Part shown: one piece after another, positions 17,674 to 28,162 of the stretch
Layout of the letters: each line of letters opens with the position of its first letter
Position numbering within the stretch: the stretch's first letter is position 1
Source: Saccharococcus thermophilus
GTDB lineage: Bacteria; Bacillota; Bacilli; Bacillales; Anoxybacillaceae
DNA: 64,000 nucleotides
Reading direction: 5' to 3'
Assembly (NCBI RefSeq): GCF_011761475.1
Contig: NZ_JAASRS010000001.1
Span: 2,480,001 to 2,544,000, forward strand
The notes under the pieces: model-generated
The model's input: only the letters and a program-made list of their open reading frames with translations
What the model was told of the DNA's origin: nothing
Database searches by the model: none
Made by a program: the position numbers and the translations under genes

Positions 17674-18911
17674 GATGTCACCTCTACTGCGCCCCATAAG
17701 TCGATCGCTTTTTGCAACGCTTCATTTTCACGGGCTGCCTCGTGTAAAGATCTTCCGGCAAGCGCTGCATCGATAGCAGCGCGGAACGCTTTGCCGCCGC
17801 CGGCCGCCCCGTCCGGATGGCCATGGATGCCGCCGCCGGCATTGACGACGCTATTGACGCCAAAATCGCGGAACAGAAGCGGCACGAGACCTGGGTGAAT
17901 GCCTGCCGATGGCACCGGAAACGCCTGTTTCAACGGATCGTTCTCATCCGTTAATACTTTGGCGATGCCAAGCGCTTCTTCCTTATCGAGCGCAACGCTT
18001 CCATACGGCGATGGAAACAGGACAAAGTCGGCACCGGCAAGACGAAGCAGCTTGCCAAGCAACAAGGACGCTTTAACACCGTAAAATTCCGACGGGGTAA
18101 GCGCGCCGCTGAATGCCGGATGAGCCATAATCGGAATGGTAATCTCTTCATCCTCGCGCAATCCTTGCAATACGTCCAACCCGTAAGCAAAGACGTTAAA
18201 CAGCAATACATCGGCGCCCAGCTCCACCGCGCGCTTTGCCTTTTCTTTCAATTCGAACGTTTTGCCAGTTAAATTGACGGCATATAACGCCCGTTTTCCC
18301 GTCTGTTCGTACACTTCGTTGAGCGCCGCTTTTCCTGCCGTAATCCGTTTTTCAAACGACAGCGAGTCGCTGTCAAATACAATTTCATCATCCTTGACAA
18401 GATCTACTCCGCCAAGCGCCTGCTGCTTCAGCTGTTCGGTTAAATACGCGATATCGCGGCCAATAATGCCTTTAAAAATGCTCATGAGAAGCGGGCGGTC
18501 ATATACATGGACTTTTTGGCGAATCCCATCGATGCCGAAGCGCGGCCCCGGAAACTGTCTTTTCCATTCATCAGGGAACGTTATATCTAGCAATCTTACT
18601 TCTCCATCTAAAGACAGCTTGCCAAACACCGTTGTCAAAAGCGCCGGGATGTCGGCACTGAAGTTAACGGTTGGATAGGCGATTTGCACGATCGCTCGCT
18701 TCAACCGTTTGCCAAAATACTGATTGACCCGTTCGCTTTCTTCCAGCTCTTGTATATGGACGACTTCCCCTTTATGTTTGCGCAGCTGCTCTTGTTCCAG
18801 CAGAGGCAGGTTGGTCCACGTGCCGACCGTTAAGCCAAGGGCGATGCCTTCTGCTTTTTTCTTTATGTCTTTCTCATCGTGAATAACGTATGTGGCAATG
18901 ATTTGGCTCAT
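17670..18911 (-). CDS. mtnW: 2,3-diketo-5-methylthiopentyl-1-phosphate enolase (RuBisCO-like protein)
   Basis: A 413-residue RuBisCO-like protein that enolises the MtnB product. With the ATG at 18911 (AGAGGG 6 nt upstream) the active-site numbering equals that of the G. kaustophilus enzyme: Lys98 (VFGKLS, the base) and Lys173-Asp175-Glu176 (VKDDE, carbamylated lysine and Mg ligands). The glycine-rich phosphate site [14 protein letters not shown] is near the C-terminus. A start two codons upstream is possible but overlaps the ribosome binding site. It is the first gene of the operon behind a SAM riboswitch. Confidence 0.95.
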   Translation of the reverse strand: MSQIIATYVIHDEKDIKKKAEGIALGLTVGTWTNLPLLEQEQLRKHKGEVVHIQELEESERVNQYFGKRLKRAIVQIAYPTVNFSADIPALLTTVFGKLSLDGEVRLLDITFPDEWKRQFPGPRFGIDGIRQKVHVYDRPLLMSIFKGIIGRDIAYLTEQLKQQALGGVDLVKDDEIVFDSDSLSFEKRITAGKAALNEVYEQTGKRALYAVNLTGKTFELKEKAKRAVELGADVLLFNVFAYGLDVLQGLREDEEITIPIMAHPAFSGALTPSEFYGVKASLLLGKLLRLAGADFVLFPSPYGSVALDKEEALGIAKVLTDENDPLKQAFPVPSAGIHPGLVPLLFRDFGVNSVVNAGGGIHGHPDGAAGGGKAFRAAIDAALAGRSLHEAARENEALQKAIDLWGAVEVTS

Positions 18912-18934
18912 GATCATCCCTCTTTCTCTTCATC

Positions 18935-18961
18935 AAAAAAGCCTCTTCATAAGAAGAGGCA
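18935..18961 (-). terminator. SAM-riboswitch terminator before mtnW
   Basis: GCCTCTTC and GAAGAGGC form the stem, followed by six T on the minus strand, 24 bp before the mtnW start. It is the expression platform of the riboswitch at 18975. Confidence 0.9.
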
Positions 18962-18974
18962 TGGAAATGGACAC

Positions 18975-19090
18975 TCTTCTTATCTCTCAGCGTTACCGCT
19001 GCAAGAATTAGCACCGTGCTTCGCGATCACCGCCAAGCCGGTTGCCGGGCTTCATTGGGCTTGTCCCTCCGCCTGCTCTTGATAAGAATG
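18975..19090 (-). promoter_or_regulatory. SAM-I riboswitch (S box) of mtnWXBD
   Basis: On the minus strand the order is CTTATCAAGAGCAGGCGGAGG, CCCAATGAAGCCCGGCAACC, CACGGTGCTAATTC and GCTGAGAGATAAGAAGAG. These are the conserved S-box blocks in their normal spacing. High SAM lets the terminator at 18935 form and shuts off the salvage genes. Confidence 0.96.
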
Positions 19091-19144
19091 CTCGCAATAT
19101 TATATTCACTTTTCAAATAATTCGCGCTCGCAAATTTAATTTGA

Positions 19145-19173
19145 ATTATGACAGTATTTTTTGACGTTGTCAA
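19145..19173 (-). promoter_or_regulatory. sigma-A promoter of mtnWXBD
   Basis: On the minus strand, TTGACA (19168-19173), 17 nt, CATAAT (19145-19150). The -35 box covers the stop codon of mtnE (19170-19172). Confidence 0.85.
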
Positions 19174-20363
19174 TCATTTTTTTCATTTTCGAAAAGACAG
19201 AGCTTGCCAATCCGCTCCGCTGCTTCTTGCAAACGGGCTTCGCTCGTCAATAAGCCTACGCGCACATAACCTTCCCCATGCTCGCCAAATCCGATTCCCG
19301 GTGCGACAGCCACATGCGCTTTTTCTAGTAAATAATCGGCAAAACGTTCCGACGTCCAGCCGCGCGGCACCGGCAGCCACGCGAAAAACGAGCCTTTTGG
19401 CGGCGCAACATCCCAGCCGATTTGCCGCAATGCCGCTATAAGCGTATTACGCCGCGATTCATACAAGGCGACAAGCTCTTCGACGCAGCGCTGCGAGGAA
19501 AGAAGGGCGGTTGCTGCCGCTTCTTGAACCGCGCCAAACAGGCTGACGTATAAATGGTCCTGAAGCAAATTAATCGCCGCAATCACGCTTTCATTGCCGA
19601 CGGCAAATGCGACGCGCCAGCCCGCCATATTATACGTTTTCGAAAACGTATAAATTTCCACGCCGATGTCTTTTGCCCCTTCCGCCTGAAGAAAGCTAAC
19701 CGGTTTTTTTCCATCAAAACCAATCGCTCCATACGCAAAATCATGGATGACGCAAATCCCGTGCTTGGCGGCAAACGACACCGTTTCCTCGAAAAATTCC
19801 TGCGAAGCAATTGCCCCGGTCGGATTATTTGGATAATTTAAAAACATAAGTTTGGCTTTTTCTGCAATATGGCGGGGAATTTCACTATAATCAGGCAAAA
19901 ATTCATGTTCGGCGCGCAATGGCATCATCACCATTTCTGCACGCGCCAGCGCAATCCCTGACCAATAGTCAGGATACCCAGGGTCAGGAACGAGCACGAT
20001 ATCGCCAGGATTCACGAGGCATTGCGGAATCTCGACAAGCCCCGCTTTGCCGCCGAACAAAATGGCGACTTCTTTTTCCGGGTCAACGGTCACGCCGTAT
20101 TCCCGTTCATAAAACACGGCAACCGCCTGTTTCAAAAAAGAATACCCTTGAAATGGCGAATATTTGTGATATTTCGGGTTTGCCACCGCCTTTTGCATCG
20201 CTTCGACGATATGCGGCGGTGTCGGCTGATCCGGATTTCCTTGCCCTAAATTGATAACATCGTATCCTTCTCGAATTTTTTTGGCCACTTTCGCGACTAA
20301 TGAGGCGAAAAACTGCTTTGGAAGCCCTTCTAACAGGTCGGATAACGGAAATTGTTTTGTCAT
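19170..20363 (-). CDS. mtnE: methionine-salvage aminotransferase (methylthio-ketobutyrate to methionine)
   Basis: A 397-residue class I/II PLP aminotransferase. The PLP lysine is in TFSKTYNMAGWR; the aspartate/tyrosine motifs LNYPNNPTGA and HDFAYG are present. MtnE transaminates 2-keto-4-methylthiobutyrate to methionine, preferably with glutamine. Start ATG at 20363 behind AGAAGGTG; 50 further in-frame codons upstream lie across the promoter and into mtnU and are not coding here. It is transcribed divergently from mtnU, whose amidase removes the ketoglutaramate formed from glutamine. No SAM riboswitch is seen before it. Confidence 0.93.
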   Translation of the reverse strand: MTKQFPLSDLLEGLPKQFFASLVAKVAKKIREGYDVINLGQGNPDQPTPPHIVEAMQKAVANPKYHKYSPFQGYSFLKQAVAVFYEREYGVTVDPEKEVAILFGGKAGLVEIPQCLVNPGDIVLVPDPGYPDYWSGIALARAEMVMMPLRAEHEFLPDYSEIPRHIAEKAKLMFLNYPNNPTGAIASQEFFEETVSFAAKHGICVIHDFAYGAIGFDGKKPVSFLQAEGAKDIGVEIYTFSKTYNMAGWRVAFAVGNESVIAAINLLQDHLYVSLFGAVQEAAATALLSSQRCVEELVALYESRRNTLIAALRQIGWDVAPPKGSFFAWLPVPRGWTSERFADYLLEKAHVAVAPGIGFGEHGEGYVRVGLLTSEARLQEAAERIGKLCLFENEKND

Positions 20364-20405
20364 GCTAAACACCTTCTCAAAAATTTCTTGAAATTCTAGT
20401 GCAAC

Positions 20406-20434
20406 ATCATATATCGTAAAAATCAAAATGTAAA
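20406..20434 (-). promoter_or_regulatory. candidate sigma-A promoter of mtnE
   Basis: On the minus strand, TTTACA (20429-20434), 17 nt, TATGAT (20406-20411), in the 96-bp divergent region between mtnE and mtnU. Confidence 0.7.
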
Positions 20435-20459
20435 GTAAATTTTTTCGAGGTGAATACGA

Positions 20460-21275
20460 ATGACATTCAAAATCGCCTGCCTTCAGCTGGATATTTTCTT
20501 CGGCAGCCCACACGAAAACGAACAGCTTGTAGAAAGAGAAATAGAAAAAGTTATAAAGGAACGTCCCGATGTCATCGTTCTTCCTGAACTATGGACGACC
20601 GGCTATGACTTAACCCGCCTCGATGAAATCGCCGATGAAAACGGCGAACGTGCAAAAGTGTTCATTACCAAACTGGCAAAATCGTACCAAGTCCATCTCG
20701 TTGCCGGCTCGGTCGCCAAAAAAACGGCAAAAGGCGTGACAAACACGATGTACGTCGTCGACCGAAACGGCACGGTCGTTAACGAATACAGCAAACTGCA
20801 CCTCTTCCAGCTGATGGATGAGCATCTGTACCTCCAGCCTGGGGAAGATACCGGCTTATTTACGCTCGAAAACACCTTATGCGCCGGTGTCATTTGCTAT
20901 GACATCCGCTTTCCGGAATGGATCCGCGTCCATGCGGTCCAGGGGGCGGAAGTGTTGTTTGTCGTTGCCCAATGGCCGCTCCCCCGCCTTGCCCATTGGC
21001 GCACGCTGCTTGCGGCGCGTGCCATTGAAAATCAATGCTACGTCGTCGCTTGCAACCGCGCCGGCAGCGACCCGAACAACGTGTTTGCCGGCCATTCCAT
21101 GATCATCGATCCATGGGGAGAAATCATTGCCGAGGCAGGCGAGGAGCCTTGCGCACTCACCGCGCAAATCGATTTGCAAAAGGTGCAGGAGGTGCGGGCG
21201 CGCATCCCCATTTTTGCTGACCGACGTCCCGAATATTATCAGGCTGCAGAAAAAAAATTTCACAAAAAGTATTGA
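20460..21275 (+). CDS. mtnU: nitrilase-family omega-amidase (2-oxoglutaramate amidase)
   Basis: A 271-residue carbon-nitrogen hydrolase with the catalytic triad Glu43 (LPELW), Lys112 (YSKLHLF) and Cys146 (ICYDIRFPE). The gene matches mtnU (ykrU) by place and sequence. The proposed job is to hydrolyse 2-oxoglutaramate, the product left when MtnE uses glutamine, to 2-oxoglutarate and ammonia, pulling the transamination forward. CGAGGTGA precedes the ATG. Its TGA stop lies within the -35 box of the mtnK promoter. Confidence 0.9.
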   Translation: MTFKIACLQLDIFFGSPHENEQLVEREIEKVIKERPDVIVLPELWTTGYDLTRLDEIADENGERAKVFITKLAKSYQVHLVAGSVAKKTAKGVTNTMYVVDRNGTVVNEYSKLHLFQLMDEHLYLQPGEDTGLFTLENTLCAGVICYDIRFPEWIRVHAVQGAEVLFVVAQWPLPRLAHWRTLLAARAIENQCYVVACNRAGSDPNNVFAGHSMIIDPWGEIIAEAGEEPCALTAQIDLQKVQEVRARIPIFADRRPEYYQAAEKKFHKKY

Positions 21276-21301
21276 CAAATGAATTCGTCAGCGTGTATGA
21301 T
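21272..21301 (+). promoter_or_regulatory. sigma-A promoter of the mtnK operon
   Basis: TTGACA (21272-21277), 18 nt, TATGAT (21296-21301). The -35 box contains the mtnU stop codon. The SAM riboswitch begins about 60 bp downstream. Confidence 0.8.
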
Positions 21302-21366
21302 TCCAATCAAACGCACAAATATTTGCCAACATAACAAAAATTCGAAAAATGAATATGCCAAAAATA

Positions 21367-21532
21367 CTCTTATCAAGAGTTGGCTGAGGGAATTGGCCCA
21401 ATGAAGCCCAGCAACCGACCGTAATACTATCGTGAGATAGGGCGCACGTTTTTTCGGCGCCGGAAGTTCCAACTTCCGCAAGGCACGGTGCTAAGTCCAA
21501 CAGAAAGACTTGTTCTTTCTGGAAGATAAGAG
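21367..21532 (+). promoter_or_regulatory. SAM-I riboswitch of mtnKA, with an enlarged arm
   Basis: CTCTTATCAAGAG, GGCTGAGGGAATTGGCCC, AATGAAGCCCAGCAACC, CACGGTGCTAAGTCC and GATAAGAGG appear in S-box order. Between CAACC and the CACGGTGCTAA block about 65 nt are inserted, which can fold into extra helices (ACTATCGTGAGATAG; GGAAGTTCCAACTTCC). The mtnW copy has a short arm there. Core helices P1-P4 are intact, so it should still bind SAM. Confidence 0.95.
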
Positions 21533-21554
21533 GTGCGAAGAACTGGAATCTTCA

Positions 21555-21584
21555 AGCCTCTTTCTACGCAGAAAGAGGCTTTTT
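21555..21584 (+). terminator. SAM-riboswitch terminator before mtnK
   Basis: AGCCTCTTTCT and GAAAGAGGCT, then TTTT, 33 bp before the mtnK start. Confidence 0.9.
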
Positions 21585-21616
21585 AATTTATTTGAACAAA
21601 GGGGGATTTTATTCCA

Positions 21617-22819
21617 ATGTCGATCTCATATTCATCCGTTTATGAACCGTTAACAGAGCAAGGAGCCATTTCTTTAACTGTGCGCCTCGGTCTCTTCCGC
21701 GAAGGAGCGCCGCTTGTCTGCAGGGAAATCGGTGACGGCAACCTTAATCTCGTGTTCCGCATCGTCGATAAAGAAGCGAAAAAAGGCATTATCGTCAAAC
21801 AAGCCCTTCCATATGCGAAAGTAGTTGGGGAAAGCTGGCCGCTTACCTTAAAACGTGCGGTAATCGAAAGCAATGCGCTGCGCACATTCGCCGGCTATGT
21901 ACCGCAATATGTGCCAAAAGTTTACTATTCCGATGAATCTTTAGCCATTACCGTGATGGAAGATTTGTCGCATTTGCAAATTGCCCGCAAAGGCTTAATC
22001 GAAGGGAAAACATACCCGCTTCTATCTCAGCATATCGGTGAATTTATCGCAAAAACGTTATTTTACACGTCGGATTTCGGCATGAATCAGCAAGAAAAAA
22101 AACAGCTGGCGCAAAGCTTTGTCAATCCGGAACTGTGCAAAATCACGGAAGATCTCGTATTTACCGATCCGTTTTTCAATCATGAAACGAACAACTTTGA
22201 AGAAGAACTGCGCGACGATGTCGAAGCGCTTTGGAACGATGACAAACTTCACTTAGAAGTTGCGAAATTAAAGCGCAAGTTTTTAACCGAAGGGGATGCG
22301 CTTATCCACGGCGACTTACATACAGGCAGCATTTTCGCCAGCGACGAAGAAACGAAAATCATCGATCCGGAATTTGCGTTTTACGGCCCGTTCGGCTTTG
22401 ATATCGGTCAGTTTTTCGCAAACTTATTGTTAAATGCGTTGTCCCGCCCAGAACCACAACAAGAGCCGTTATTCGCTCATATTGACAGCACATGGAAAGT
22501 ATTTACAACTATCTTTTCCGAACTTTGGCATACGAACAACGTCGAACCGTATGCGAAAACAAAAGGACTATTAGAAGAGGTGCTGCACCACACCTTTGTC
22601 GATGCGATCGGTTTTGCCGGCTGCGAAGTGATCCGCCGTACAATCGGTTTGGCACATGTCGCCGACCTAGACGGCATCGAAAATAAAGAGGAACGTTTGC
22701 AAGCAAAACGCCATGCGCTTCGTCTTGGCCGCAGCCTTATCTTGCAACGCCAAAACCTGGCAAGCACAGAAGAAATCCGTTCTCTCTTTACCGAATCTGT
22801 CTCATTAACAGCAAATTAA
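21617..22819 (+). CDS. mtnK: S-methyl-5-thioribose kinase
   Basis: A 400-residue kinase of the aminoglycoside-phosphotransferase fold. The catalytic loop is [11 protein letters not shown], and the metal site is [16 protein letters not shown]. It phosphorylates methylthioribose at C1, the first committed salvage step after cleavage of methylthioadenosine. The nucleosidase (mtnN) is not in the window. It heads the operon mtnK-mtnA-ABC transporter and is controlled by the SAM riboswitch upstream. AAAGGGGG precedes the ATG. Confidence 0.95.
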   Translation: MSISYSSVYEPLTEQGAISLTVRLGLFREGAPLVCREIGDGNLNLVFRIVDKEAKKGIIVKQALPYAKVVGESWPLTLKRAVIESNALRTFAGYVPQYVPKVYYSDESLAITVMEDLSHLQIARKGLIEGKTYPLLSQHIGEFIAKTLFYTSDFGMNQQEKKQLAQSFVNPELCKITEDLVFTDPFFNHETNNFEEELRDDVEALWNDDKLHLEVAKLKRKFLTEGDALIHGDLHTGSIFASDEETKIIDPEFAFYGPFGFDIGQFFANLLLNALSRPEPQQEPLFAHIDSTWKVFTTIFSELWHTNNVEPYAKTKGLLEEVLHHTFVDAIGFAGCEVIRRTIGLAHVADLDGIENKEERLQAKRHALRLGRSLILQRQNLASTEEIRSLFTESVSLTAN

Positions 22820-22840
22820 CCGAATGAAAGGAAGACGAAC

Positions 22841-23911
22841 ATGACCGAGCCATTCGCCATTCCTCGCTCTGTAGAGTGGAACGACACGCATATTACGATT
22901 TTAAATCAGCAAAAGCTGCCTTTAGTGACGGAATATTTGCAATTGAAAAATATTAAAGACGTTTGGGAGGCGATTGCGTCGCTGAAAGTGCGCGGCGCAC
23001 CGGCAATCGGCATTACCGCCGCTTACGGCCTCGCGCTTGCCGCTCAGCAATATGAAACAGAATCAGTGGAAATTTTTAAAAAACAACTGCAAAAAGACCG
23101 TGACTACTTAGCAAGCGCCCGGCCAACGGCGGTCAATCTGTTTTGGGCGCTAGACCGCCTCGTTACGAGCGTCTCCCATGTTTCCTCTGTCAATGAAGCA
23201 AAAACGACGCTCGTCCATGAAGCGATTCGCATTCAAATTGAAGATGAAGACGTTTGCCGACGGATCGGGGAACATGCGCTTTCTTTGTTTCAAAACGGCG
23301 ATCGCATTTTAACGATTTGCAACGCCGGCTCGATCGCCACCGCCCGTTACGGCACGGCGCTTGCCCCGTTCTATTTGGCGAAAGAAAAGGGAATGAATCT
23401 CCACGTCTACGCGTCGGAAACACGCCCTGTCCTGCAAGGGGCAAGATTGACGACGTGGGAATTGATGCAGGCCGGCGTAGACGTGACGCTTATTACCGAC
23501 AATATGGCAGCGCAGACGATCAAAGCAAAAAACATTACCGCCGTCATCGTCGGTGCTGACCGCATTGCCGCCAACGGCGATACGGCCAATAAAATCGGCA
23601 CGTTTGGCCTTGCCTTGCTGGCCAAAGCGTTCGGCATTCCGTTTTATGTAGCCGCGCCGCTGTCGACGATTGATTTAGCGACAAAAACAGGCGATGAAAT
23701 TCCGATTGAGGAGCGCAATCCAGAAGAAGTGACCCACCTTGCCGGAACGCGGATCGCCCCTGAAGGAGTAAACGTCTATAATCCGGCCTTTGACGTCACG
23801 CCGCATCATCTCATCACGGCTATCATTACCGAACAAGGCATCATTCGCGGCAATTATGAAACGGAACTGCCAGCACTATTTGCAAAGGAGGCACACCATG
23901 AAGCGATTTAG
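22841..23911 (+). CDS. mtnA: S-methyl-5-thioribose-1-phosphate isomerase
   Basis: A 356-residue member of the eIF2B-like isomerase family that converts the MtnK product to methylthioribulose 1-phosphate, the substrate of MtnB. Family motifs are visible: [38 protein letters not shown] (with the conserved cysteine), and [18 protein letters not shown] (with the conserved aspartate). It starts 21 bp after mtnK and overlaps the next gene by 14 bp. Confidence 0.96.
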   Translation: MTEPFAIPRSVEWNDTHITILNQQKLPLVTEYLQLKNIKDVWEAIASLKVRGAPAIGITAAYGLALAAQQYETESVEIFKKQLQKDRDYLASARPTAVNLFWALDRLVTSVSHVSSVNEAKTTLVHEAIRIQIEDEDVCRRIGEHALSLFQNGDRILTICNAGSIATARYGTALAPFYLAKEKGMNLHVYASETRPVLQGARLTTWELMQAGVDVTLITDNMAAQTIKAKNITAVIVGADRIAANGDTANKIGTFGLALLAKAFGIPFYVAAPLSTIDLATKTGDEIPIEERNPEEVTHLAGTRIAPEGVNVYNPAFDVTPHHLITAIITEQGIIRGNYETELPALFAKEAHHEAI

Positions 23912-25043
23912 GCTGAACTATTTATTCGCATTTCTTTTTTCCGTTATCATCATCCTTAGCGGCTGCATGAATGAACAAGATGCCGTCAGTTCGAAACCGG
24001 CCAAGCAAGAAAACGGCACGGCTGAGAAAACAGCCGACACGACGGCGGCAACAACCGAACAAGCAGAAATCCCTGCCAAATTAAAGAAGCCGATTAAAAT
24101 CGCCGCCATTATGCAAATGTCAATCGGCACCTTTTCTTCGCAATATATCGCCGGCGTGAAAGAACAAGTGCAAAAATTCGGTGGCGAAGTGCAAATTTAC
24201 AACGCGGACAACGATTTAACGAAAATGGCTTCCTATGTCGAAACAGCGATTACGCAAAACGTGGATGCGATTCTTTTAGACCATGGCCGGGCGGATGCGC
24301 TCGAAGGACCGGTGAAAAAGGCAGTAGCGAAAGGCATTCCTGTCGTCGCGTTTGACAACGATTTAAACATCCCAGGCGTAACGGTCATTGACCAAGACGA
24401 CTACAGCCTCGCCTGGAAAACGTTAAAAACGTTGGCTGAAGACTTAAACGGCGAAGGAAACATTGTCACGATCTGGGTCGGCGGATTTACACCGATGGAG
24501 CGGCGCCACGTGATTTACGATGCGTTTAAAAAGCGCTATCCGAACATCAAAGAAGTGGCGAAATTCGGTACAGCCAGCGCCAATACCGCCTTGGACACGC
24601 AAGCGCAAATGGAAGCGATTTTGAAAAAATATCCGAATAAAGGCGATATTGATGCGGTGTTTGCGACTTGGGACGAATTCGCCAAAGGAGCAACGCGCGC
24701 GATCGAGCAGGCAGGACGCAATGAAATTAAAGTATATGGCATCGATTTAAGCGATGAAGATTTGCAAATGATGCAAAAGCCAAACAGCCCATGGGTTGCT
24801 ACGACCGCAACAGACCCGGCGGAAGTCGGCCGTGTTCAAGTCCGCTTTGCTTATCAAAAAATCGCCGGGGAAAAAACGCCAAACATTTACTCATTAGAAC
24901 CGCATTTAGTCAAACGATCCGATTTGCCTAACCAACAAGTGTCGATGAAAGACCTTCATCAATACATCGCCGGCTGGGGACAGTCGAATGTGGCAATTTC
25001 CCCTTGGATGAAAACGCTGGAAGCACAGGTGAAAAACAAATGA
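23898..25043 (+). CDS. sugar-type ABC transporter binding lipoprotein (probable methylthioribose)
   Basis: A 381-residue lipoprotein. The signal peptide ends in the lipobox LSGC (about residue 23), followed by a T/A/E-rich linker and a type I periplasmic-binding domain of the ribose-binding kind ([34 protein letters not shown]). The ATG at 23898 follows AAAGGAGG and lies inside the mtnA end. It is cotranscribed with mtnKA behind a SAM riboswitch, so methylthioribose uptake is the likely function; that substrate is inferred from context only. Confidence 0.85.
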   Translation: MKRFRLNYLFAFLFSVIIILSGCMNEQDAVSSKPAKQENGTAEKTADTTAATTEQAEIPAKLKKPIKIAAIMQMSIGTFSSQYIAGVKEQVQKFGGEVQIYNADNDLTKMASYVETAITQNVDAILLDHGRADALEGPVKKAVAKGIPVVAFDNDLNIPGVTVIDQDDYSLAWKTLKTLAEDLNGEGNIVTIWVGGFTPMERRHVIYDAFKKRYPNIKEVAKFGTASANTALDTQAQMEAILKKYPNKGDIDAVFATWDEFAKGATRAIEQAGRNEIKVYGIDLSDEDLQMMQKPNSPWVATTATDPAEVGRVQVRFAYQKIAGEKTPNIYSLEPHLVKRSDLPNQQVSMKDLHQYIAGWGQSNVAISPWMKTLEAQVKNK

Positions 25044-26587
25044 GCGGGCTTTATATGAATCATATTTATAAATCGTTTGGCACTGTCAACGTATTAAACG
25101 GCGTGAACCTCCATGTCCAACGTGGGGAAGTTCACGCCCTTTTAGGGATGAATGGCGCTGGAAAAAGCACATTAATGAAAATTCTGGCGGGCGATCTTTC
25201 CCCGGATCAAGGCACAATTACCATTGATGGAAAAGAGTATCAGTTCTCCTCGCCTGCCGATGCCAAAAAGGCGGGCATTGGTTTAGTGGTTCAGGAAGTT
25301 GATACCGCTCTCTTTCCCGCGCTGGCCGTCTATGAAAATATTGCCGCCGATGAGATCGCAAAGACGAAACAAAAGCCGTTTCTTTCACGGAAACAACAAA
25401 AAGAGCGGGCTGCGGAGCTGTTGCGCCGAGTCGGCCTGTCGATTTCGCCGGACAAACTCATTCGCGAATGTTCCCTGCATGAAAAACAGCTGATTGTTCT
25501 GGCAAAAGTCCTGTCTTCTTCGGCTCGCTACATCATTTTGGATGAACCGACCGCGGCGCTGAGCGAGACGGAAACAAAGCGGCTGTTTGCGATTATCAAT
25601 GAGCTCAAAGCTCAGGGCGTTTCCTTTATCTATATTTCTCACAAATTGAAGGAGATTAAAGAAATTTGCGACCGCGTCACGATTTTGCGCGACGGAAACG
25701 TCGTACATCACGGGAATGTTTCCAGCCTTTCCTTAGAAGAAATGATCCAGCATATGGTCGGGCAATCTTATACCGCCTCGCATAAAAACGCGCGGACGTA
25801 CAGCAGCGACATTCTTTTTGCGGTAAAGCAGCTGCACATCGAAAAAACGGGAACAGCGGTCGACCTGCACGTTCATAAGGGGGAAATTGTCGGCATCGCC
25901 GGGCTTGTCGGAGCGGGAAAAACGGAATTGGCGGAAAGTTTAATTGCCAGCAGCAAAGCAACAGGCGAATGGTGGATAGACGGAAAACGATATGCGTTTT
26001 CTTCCCCAAAAGAAGCGATTGCCGCCGGCATTTGCTTAATTCCGGAAGAACGGAGAAAACAAGGGCTTTTTCTGCAGGAATCGGTTCGCGCCAATCTTAC
26101 CGTCCGGCTGCTATCCTCACTGACGAAATGGCAGTGGGTGCTGCAAAAGAAAGAAACAGCCGTCGCCAAGCAGCTTGTCGATTCCTTGCAAATCCATCCG
26201 CCTTTCCTGTCGGAGAGCGTGCGGCAATTAAGCGGAGGAAACCAGCAAAAAGTCGTGATCGGGAAATGGTTAAAAACCGATGCGCGCGTATTCATTTTTG
26301 ACGAACCGACAAAAGGAATTGACATCAACGCCAAGCAAGAAGTATTTTCGATCATCCGTTCCCTTGCCGACGAAGGGAAAGCGATTTTGTATTTAACAAG
26401 CGAATTTCAAGAACTGCTAGATATTGCCGATACAATTTACATCATGGTGGACGGCAAGCTGATCCAACGCGTGCCCGCCCATGATATCACTTATGAGCAA
26501 CTCATTTATTACTGCAGCGGAGGTGAAGTGGATGGCACAGCCAGCCGTTTCAGTCGCCAAGAAAAAGCAAGCGCCATCTCTTCTTGA
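25040..26587 (+). CDS. sugar-type ABC transporter, duplicated ATPase subunit
   Basis: A 515-residue protein with two ABC domains, as in RbsA. Domain 1 (about 1-245) has Walker [10 protein letters not shown] and Walker [12 protein letters not shown], but a degenerate signature (CSLHEKQ). Domain 2 (about 255-515) has a variant Walker [10 protein letters not shown], signature LSGGNQQK and Walker [12 protein letters not shown]. This asymmetry is normal in the family. Start ATG overlaps the stop of the binding-protein gene (ATGA); the next gene begins 56 bp before its end. It powers the probable methylthioribose importer. Confidence 0.9.
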   Translation: MSGLYMNHIYKSFGTVNVLNGVNLHVQRGEVHALLGMNGAGKSTLMKILAGDLSPDQGTITIDGKEYQFSSPADAKKAGIGLVVQEVDTALFPALAVYENIAADEIAKTKQKPFLSRKQQKERAAELLRRVGLSISPDKLIRECSLHEKQLIVLAKVLSSSARYIILDEPTAALSETETKRLFAIINELKAQGVSFIYISHKLKEIKEICDRVTILRDGNVVHHGNVSSLSLEEMIQHMVGQSYTASHKNARTYSSDILFAVKQLHIEKTGTAVDLHVHKGEIVGIAGLVGAGKTELAESLIASSKATGEWWIDGKRYAFSSPKEAIAAGICLIPEERRKQGLFLQESVRANLTVRLLSSLTKWQWVLQKKETAVAKQLVDSLQIHPPFLSESVRQLSGGNQQKVVIGKWLKTDARVFIFDEPTKGIDINAKQEVFSIIRSLADEGKAILYLTSEFQELLDIADTIYIMVDGKLIQRVPAHDITYEQLIYYCSGGEVDGTASRFSRQEKASAISS

Positions 26588-27542
26588 ATTTTTATATAAG
26601 CATGGCACCCTTCTTGCTATTCTCGTTATCATCGCTTATTTTGGCATCACGCAAGACCGCTTTTTTACGTACGAAAATTTCAGCGATATTTTGCGCTCGA
26701 TTTCCATCGTCACGCTGGTTGCGATTGGCATTACGTTTTCTCTTATTGTCGATGGATTTGATTTGTCCGTCGGATCAACCGTCAGCCTAGCAACTATCGC
26801 CAGCGCCGCGGCGCTCGTTTTATACCGCCAGGAAATTCTCGTTACATTGCTTGTTCCGCTTTTACTGGGAGTCGCCGTCGGCTTATTAAACTCGTTATTA
26901 ATTGTGAAACTGAAATTGCCGGATTTATTGGCTACACTGGCGACAATGTATGCGATTAACGGCGTGCAGCTGACGTATACGAAAGGATTTTCCATCTACA
27001 ACGACATGCCGCTTCCAAACGGAGGAACGGCGCCGGGCAAATTCATTCCTTCCTTTTTATTTATCGGTCAAGGGGAAGTGTTTGGCATTCCGTTTTCCGT
27101 TTTGCTTATGTTAATCGTTGTGATTGCTTCCCACTTGTTTTTGACGTACACCAAACCAGGGAGATTGTTTTATATGACGGGGGAAAATCGTGAAGCAGCG
27201 CGGCTTTCGGGCATTCCTGTCAACCGCTATCGCACGTATGCCTACGTCATCAGCGGCTTTTTCGCGGCGCTTGGCGGCATTGTTCTCGCCTCCCGCATCG
27301 GAACGGGACAAGTATCGGCCGGAGCTTCCTTTTTAATGGATGGCGTAGCGGCCGCCTATATCGGCTTTTCCGTGTTTGGCGCCGGAAAGCCGAATGTCAT
27401 CGGCACGCTGTTTGGCTCGATTTTGATGGGGGTCCTTCTTAACGGCTTGACGATGATGAACGTTCCATATTACGCCCAGGATATTATTAAAGGGGCTATT
27501 TTGGTAGGGGCTCTCGCTTTATCGCATATACAAAAAAAATAG
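26532..27542 (+). CDS. sugar-type ABC transporter permease (RbsC-like)
   Basis: A 336-residue membrane protein with about 8-10 hydrophobic helices. It has the family motifs [19 protein letters not shown] and the cytoplasmic loop [18 protein letters not shown], which contacts the ATPase. GGAGGTG stands 6 nt before the ATG at 26532, inside the ATPase gene. It is the last gene of the mtnKA-ABC operon and ends before the terminator at 27630. Confidence 0.9.
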   Translation: MAQPAVSVAKKKQAPSLLEFLYKHGTLLAILVIIAYFGITQDRFFTYENFSDILRSISIVTLVAIGITFSLIVDGFDLSVGSTVSLATIASAAALVLYRQEILVTLLVPLLLGVAVGLLNSLLIVKLKLPDLLATLATMYAINGVQLTYTKGFSIYNDMPLPNGGTAPGKFIPSFLFIGQGEVFGIPFSVLLMLIVVIASHLFLTYTKPGRLFYMTGENREAARLSGIPVNRYRTYAYVISGFFAALGGIVLASRIGTGQVSAGASFLMDGVAAAYIGFSVFGAGKPNVIGTLFGSILMGVLLNGLTMMNVPYYAQDIIKGAILVGALALSHIQKK

Positions 27543-27629
27543 GAATATTTTTCTTCCGTATAGCATGCTAAATACACAAGCCGATCACGATTGTTACGTA
27601 ATAAAATCCACGGCGTCATCCATACACAT

Positions 27630-27667
27630 AAAAAACTAGAAGCGGACCGCAGCTTCTAGTTTTTTTA
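27630..27667. terminator. bidirectional terminator between the mtn operon and ogt
   Basis: AACTAGAAGC and GCTTCTAGTT (10-bp perfect stem), with A-run before and T-run after, so it serves both converging transcripts. Confidence 0.9.
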
Positions 27668-28162
27668 TGTCATACTATACCGTTGCTCGAGCTCGAGCAG
27701 CTGCGCCTTGACATCGATGCGGCTGCCAGCGTATCCCGTCAGCGAGCGGTTTTTCCCGATCACCCGATGGCAAGGAACGAGAATGGCCAGCTCGTTGGCG
27801 CGGTTTGCTTGTCCAACCGCCCGCACCGCTTTCGGGCGGCCGATTTTTTCAGCAATATCACTGTAGCTGACTGTCGTTCCGTACGGAATTTCACAAAGCG
27901 CCTGCCATACTTGTTCTTGGAAGTTCGTTCCTTTCCATTTCAAAGGCAGGTCAAACGCTTTCCGTCGGCCGCGAAAATATTCATCGAGCTGCGACACAGC
28001 ATTTTCTAATAAAGGAGAACGGCTTTTTATCATTTCATGCTGCTGGCAAAGCTCGCGCCAATCATCCTCAAACAGCTGGACGCTGACGATCGCTTCGCCG
28101 TCGGAAACTACATAGATGTTTCCGAGCAAATCAGATGGATAGATACTGAATTCAAGCTTCAT
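27665..28162 (-). CDS. ogt: methylated-DNA--protein-cysteine methyltransferase
   Basis: A 165-residue DNA repair protein that takes the methyl group from O6-methylguanine onto its own cysteine. The acceptor is Cys131 in ILVPCHRVIG. The DNA-binding region YSDIAEKIGRPKAVRAVGQANRAN is complete. There is no Ada-type N-terminal domain. It overlaps the end of the kinase gene by 11 bp, and the same pairing of ogt and kinE is known near mtn in B. subtilis. Confidence 0.93.
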   Translation of the reverse strand: MKLEFSIYPSDLLGNIYVVSDGEAIVSVQLFEDDWRELCQQHEMIKSRSPLLENAVSQLDEYFRGRRKAFDLPLKWKGTNFQEQVWQALCEIPYGTTVSYSDIAEKIGRPKAVRAVGQANRANELAILVPCHRVIGKNRSLTGYAGSRIDVKAQLLELEQRYSMT

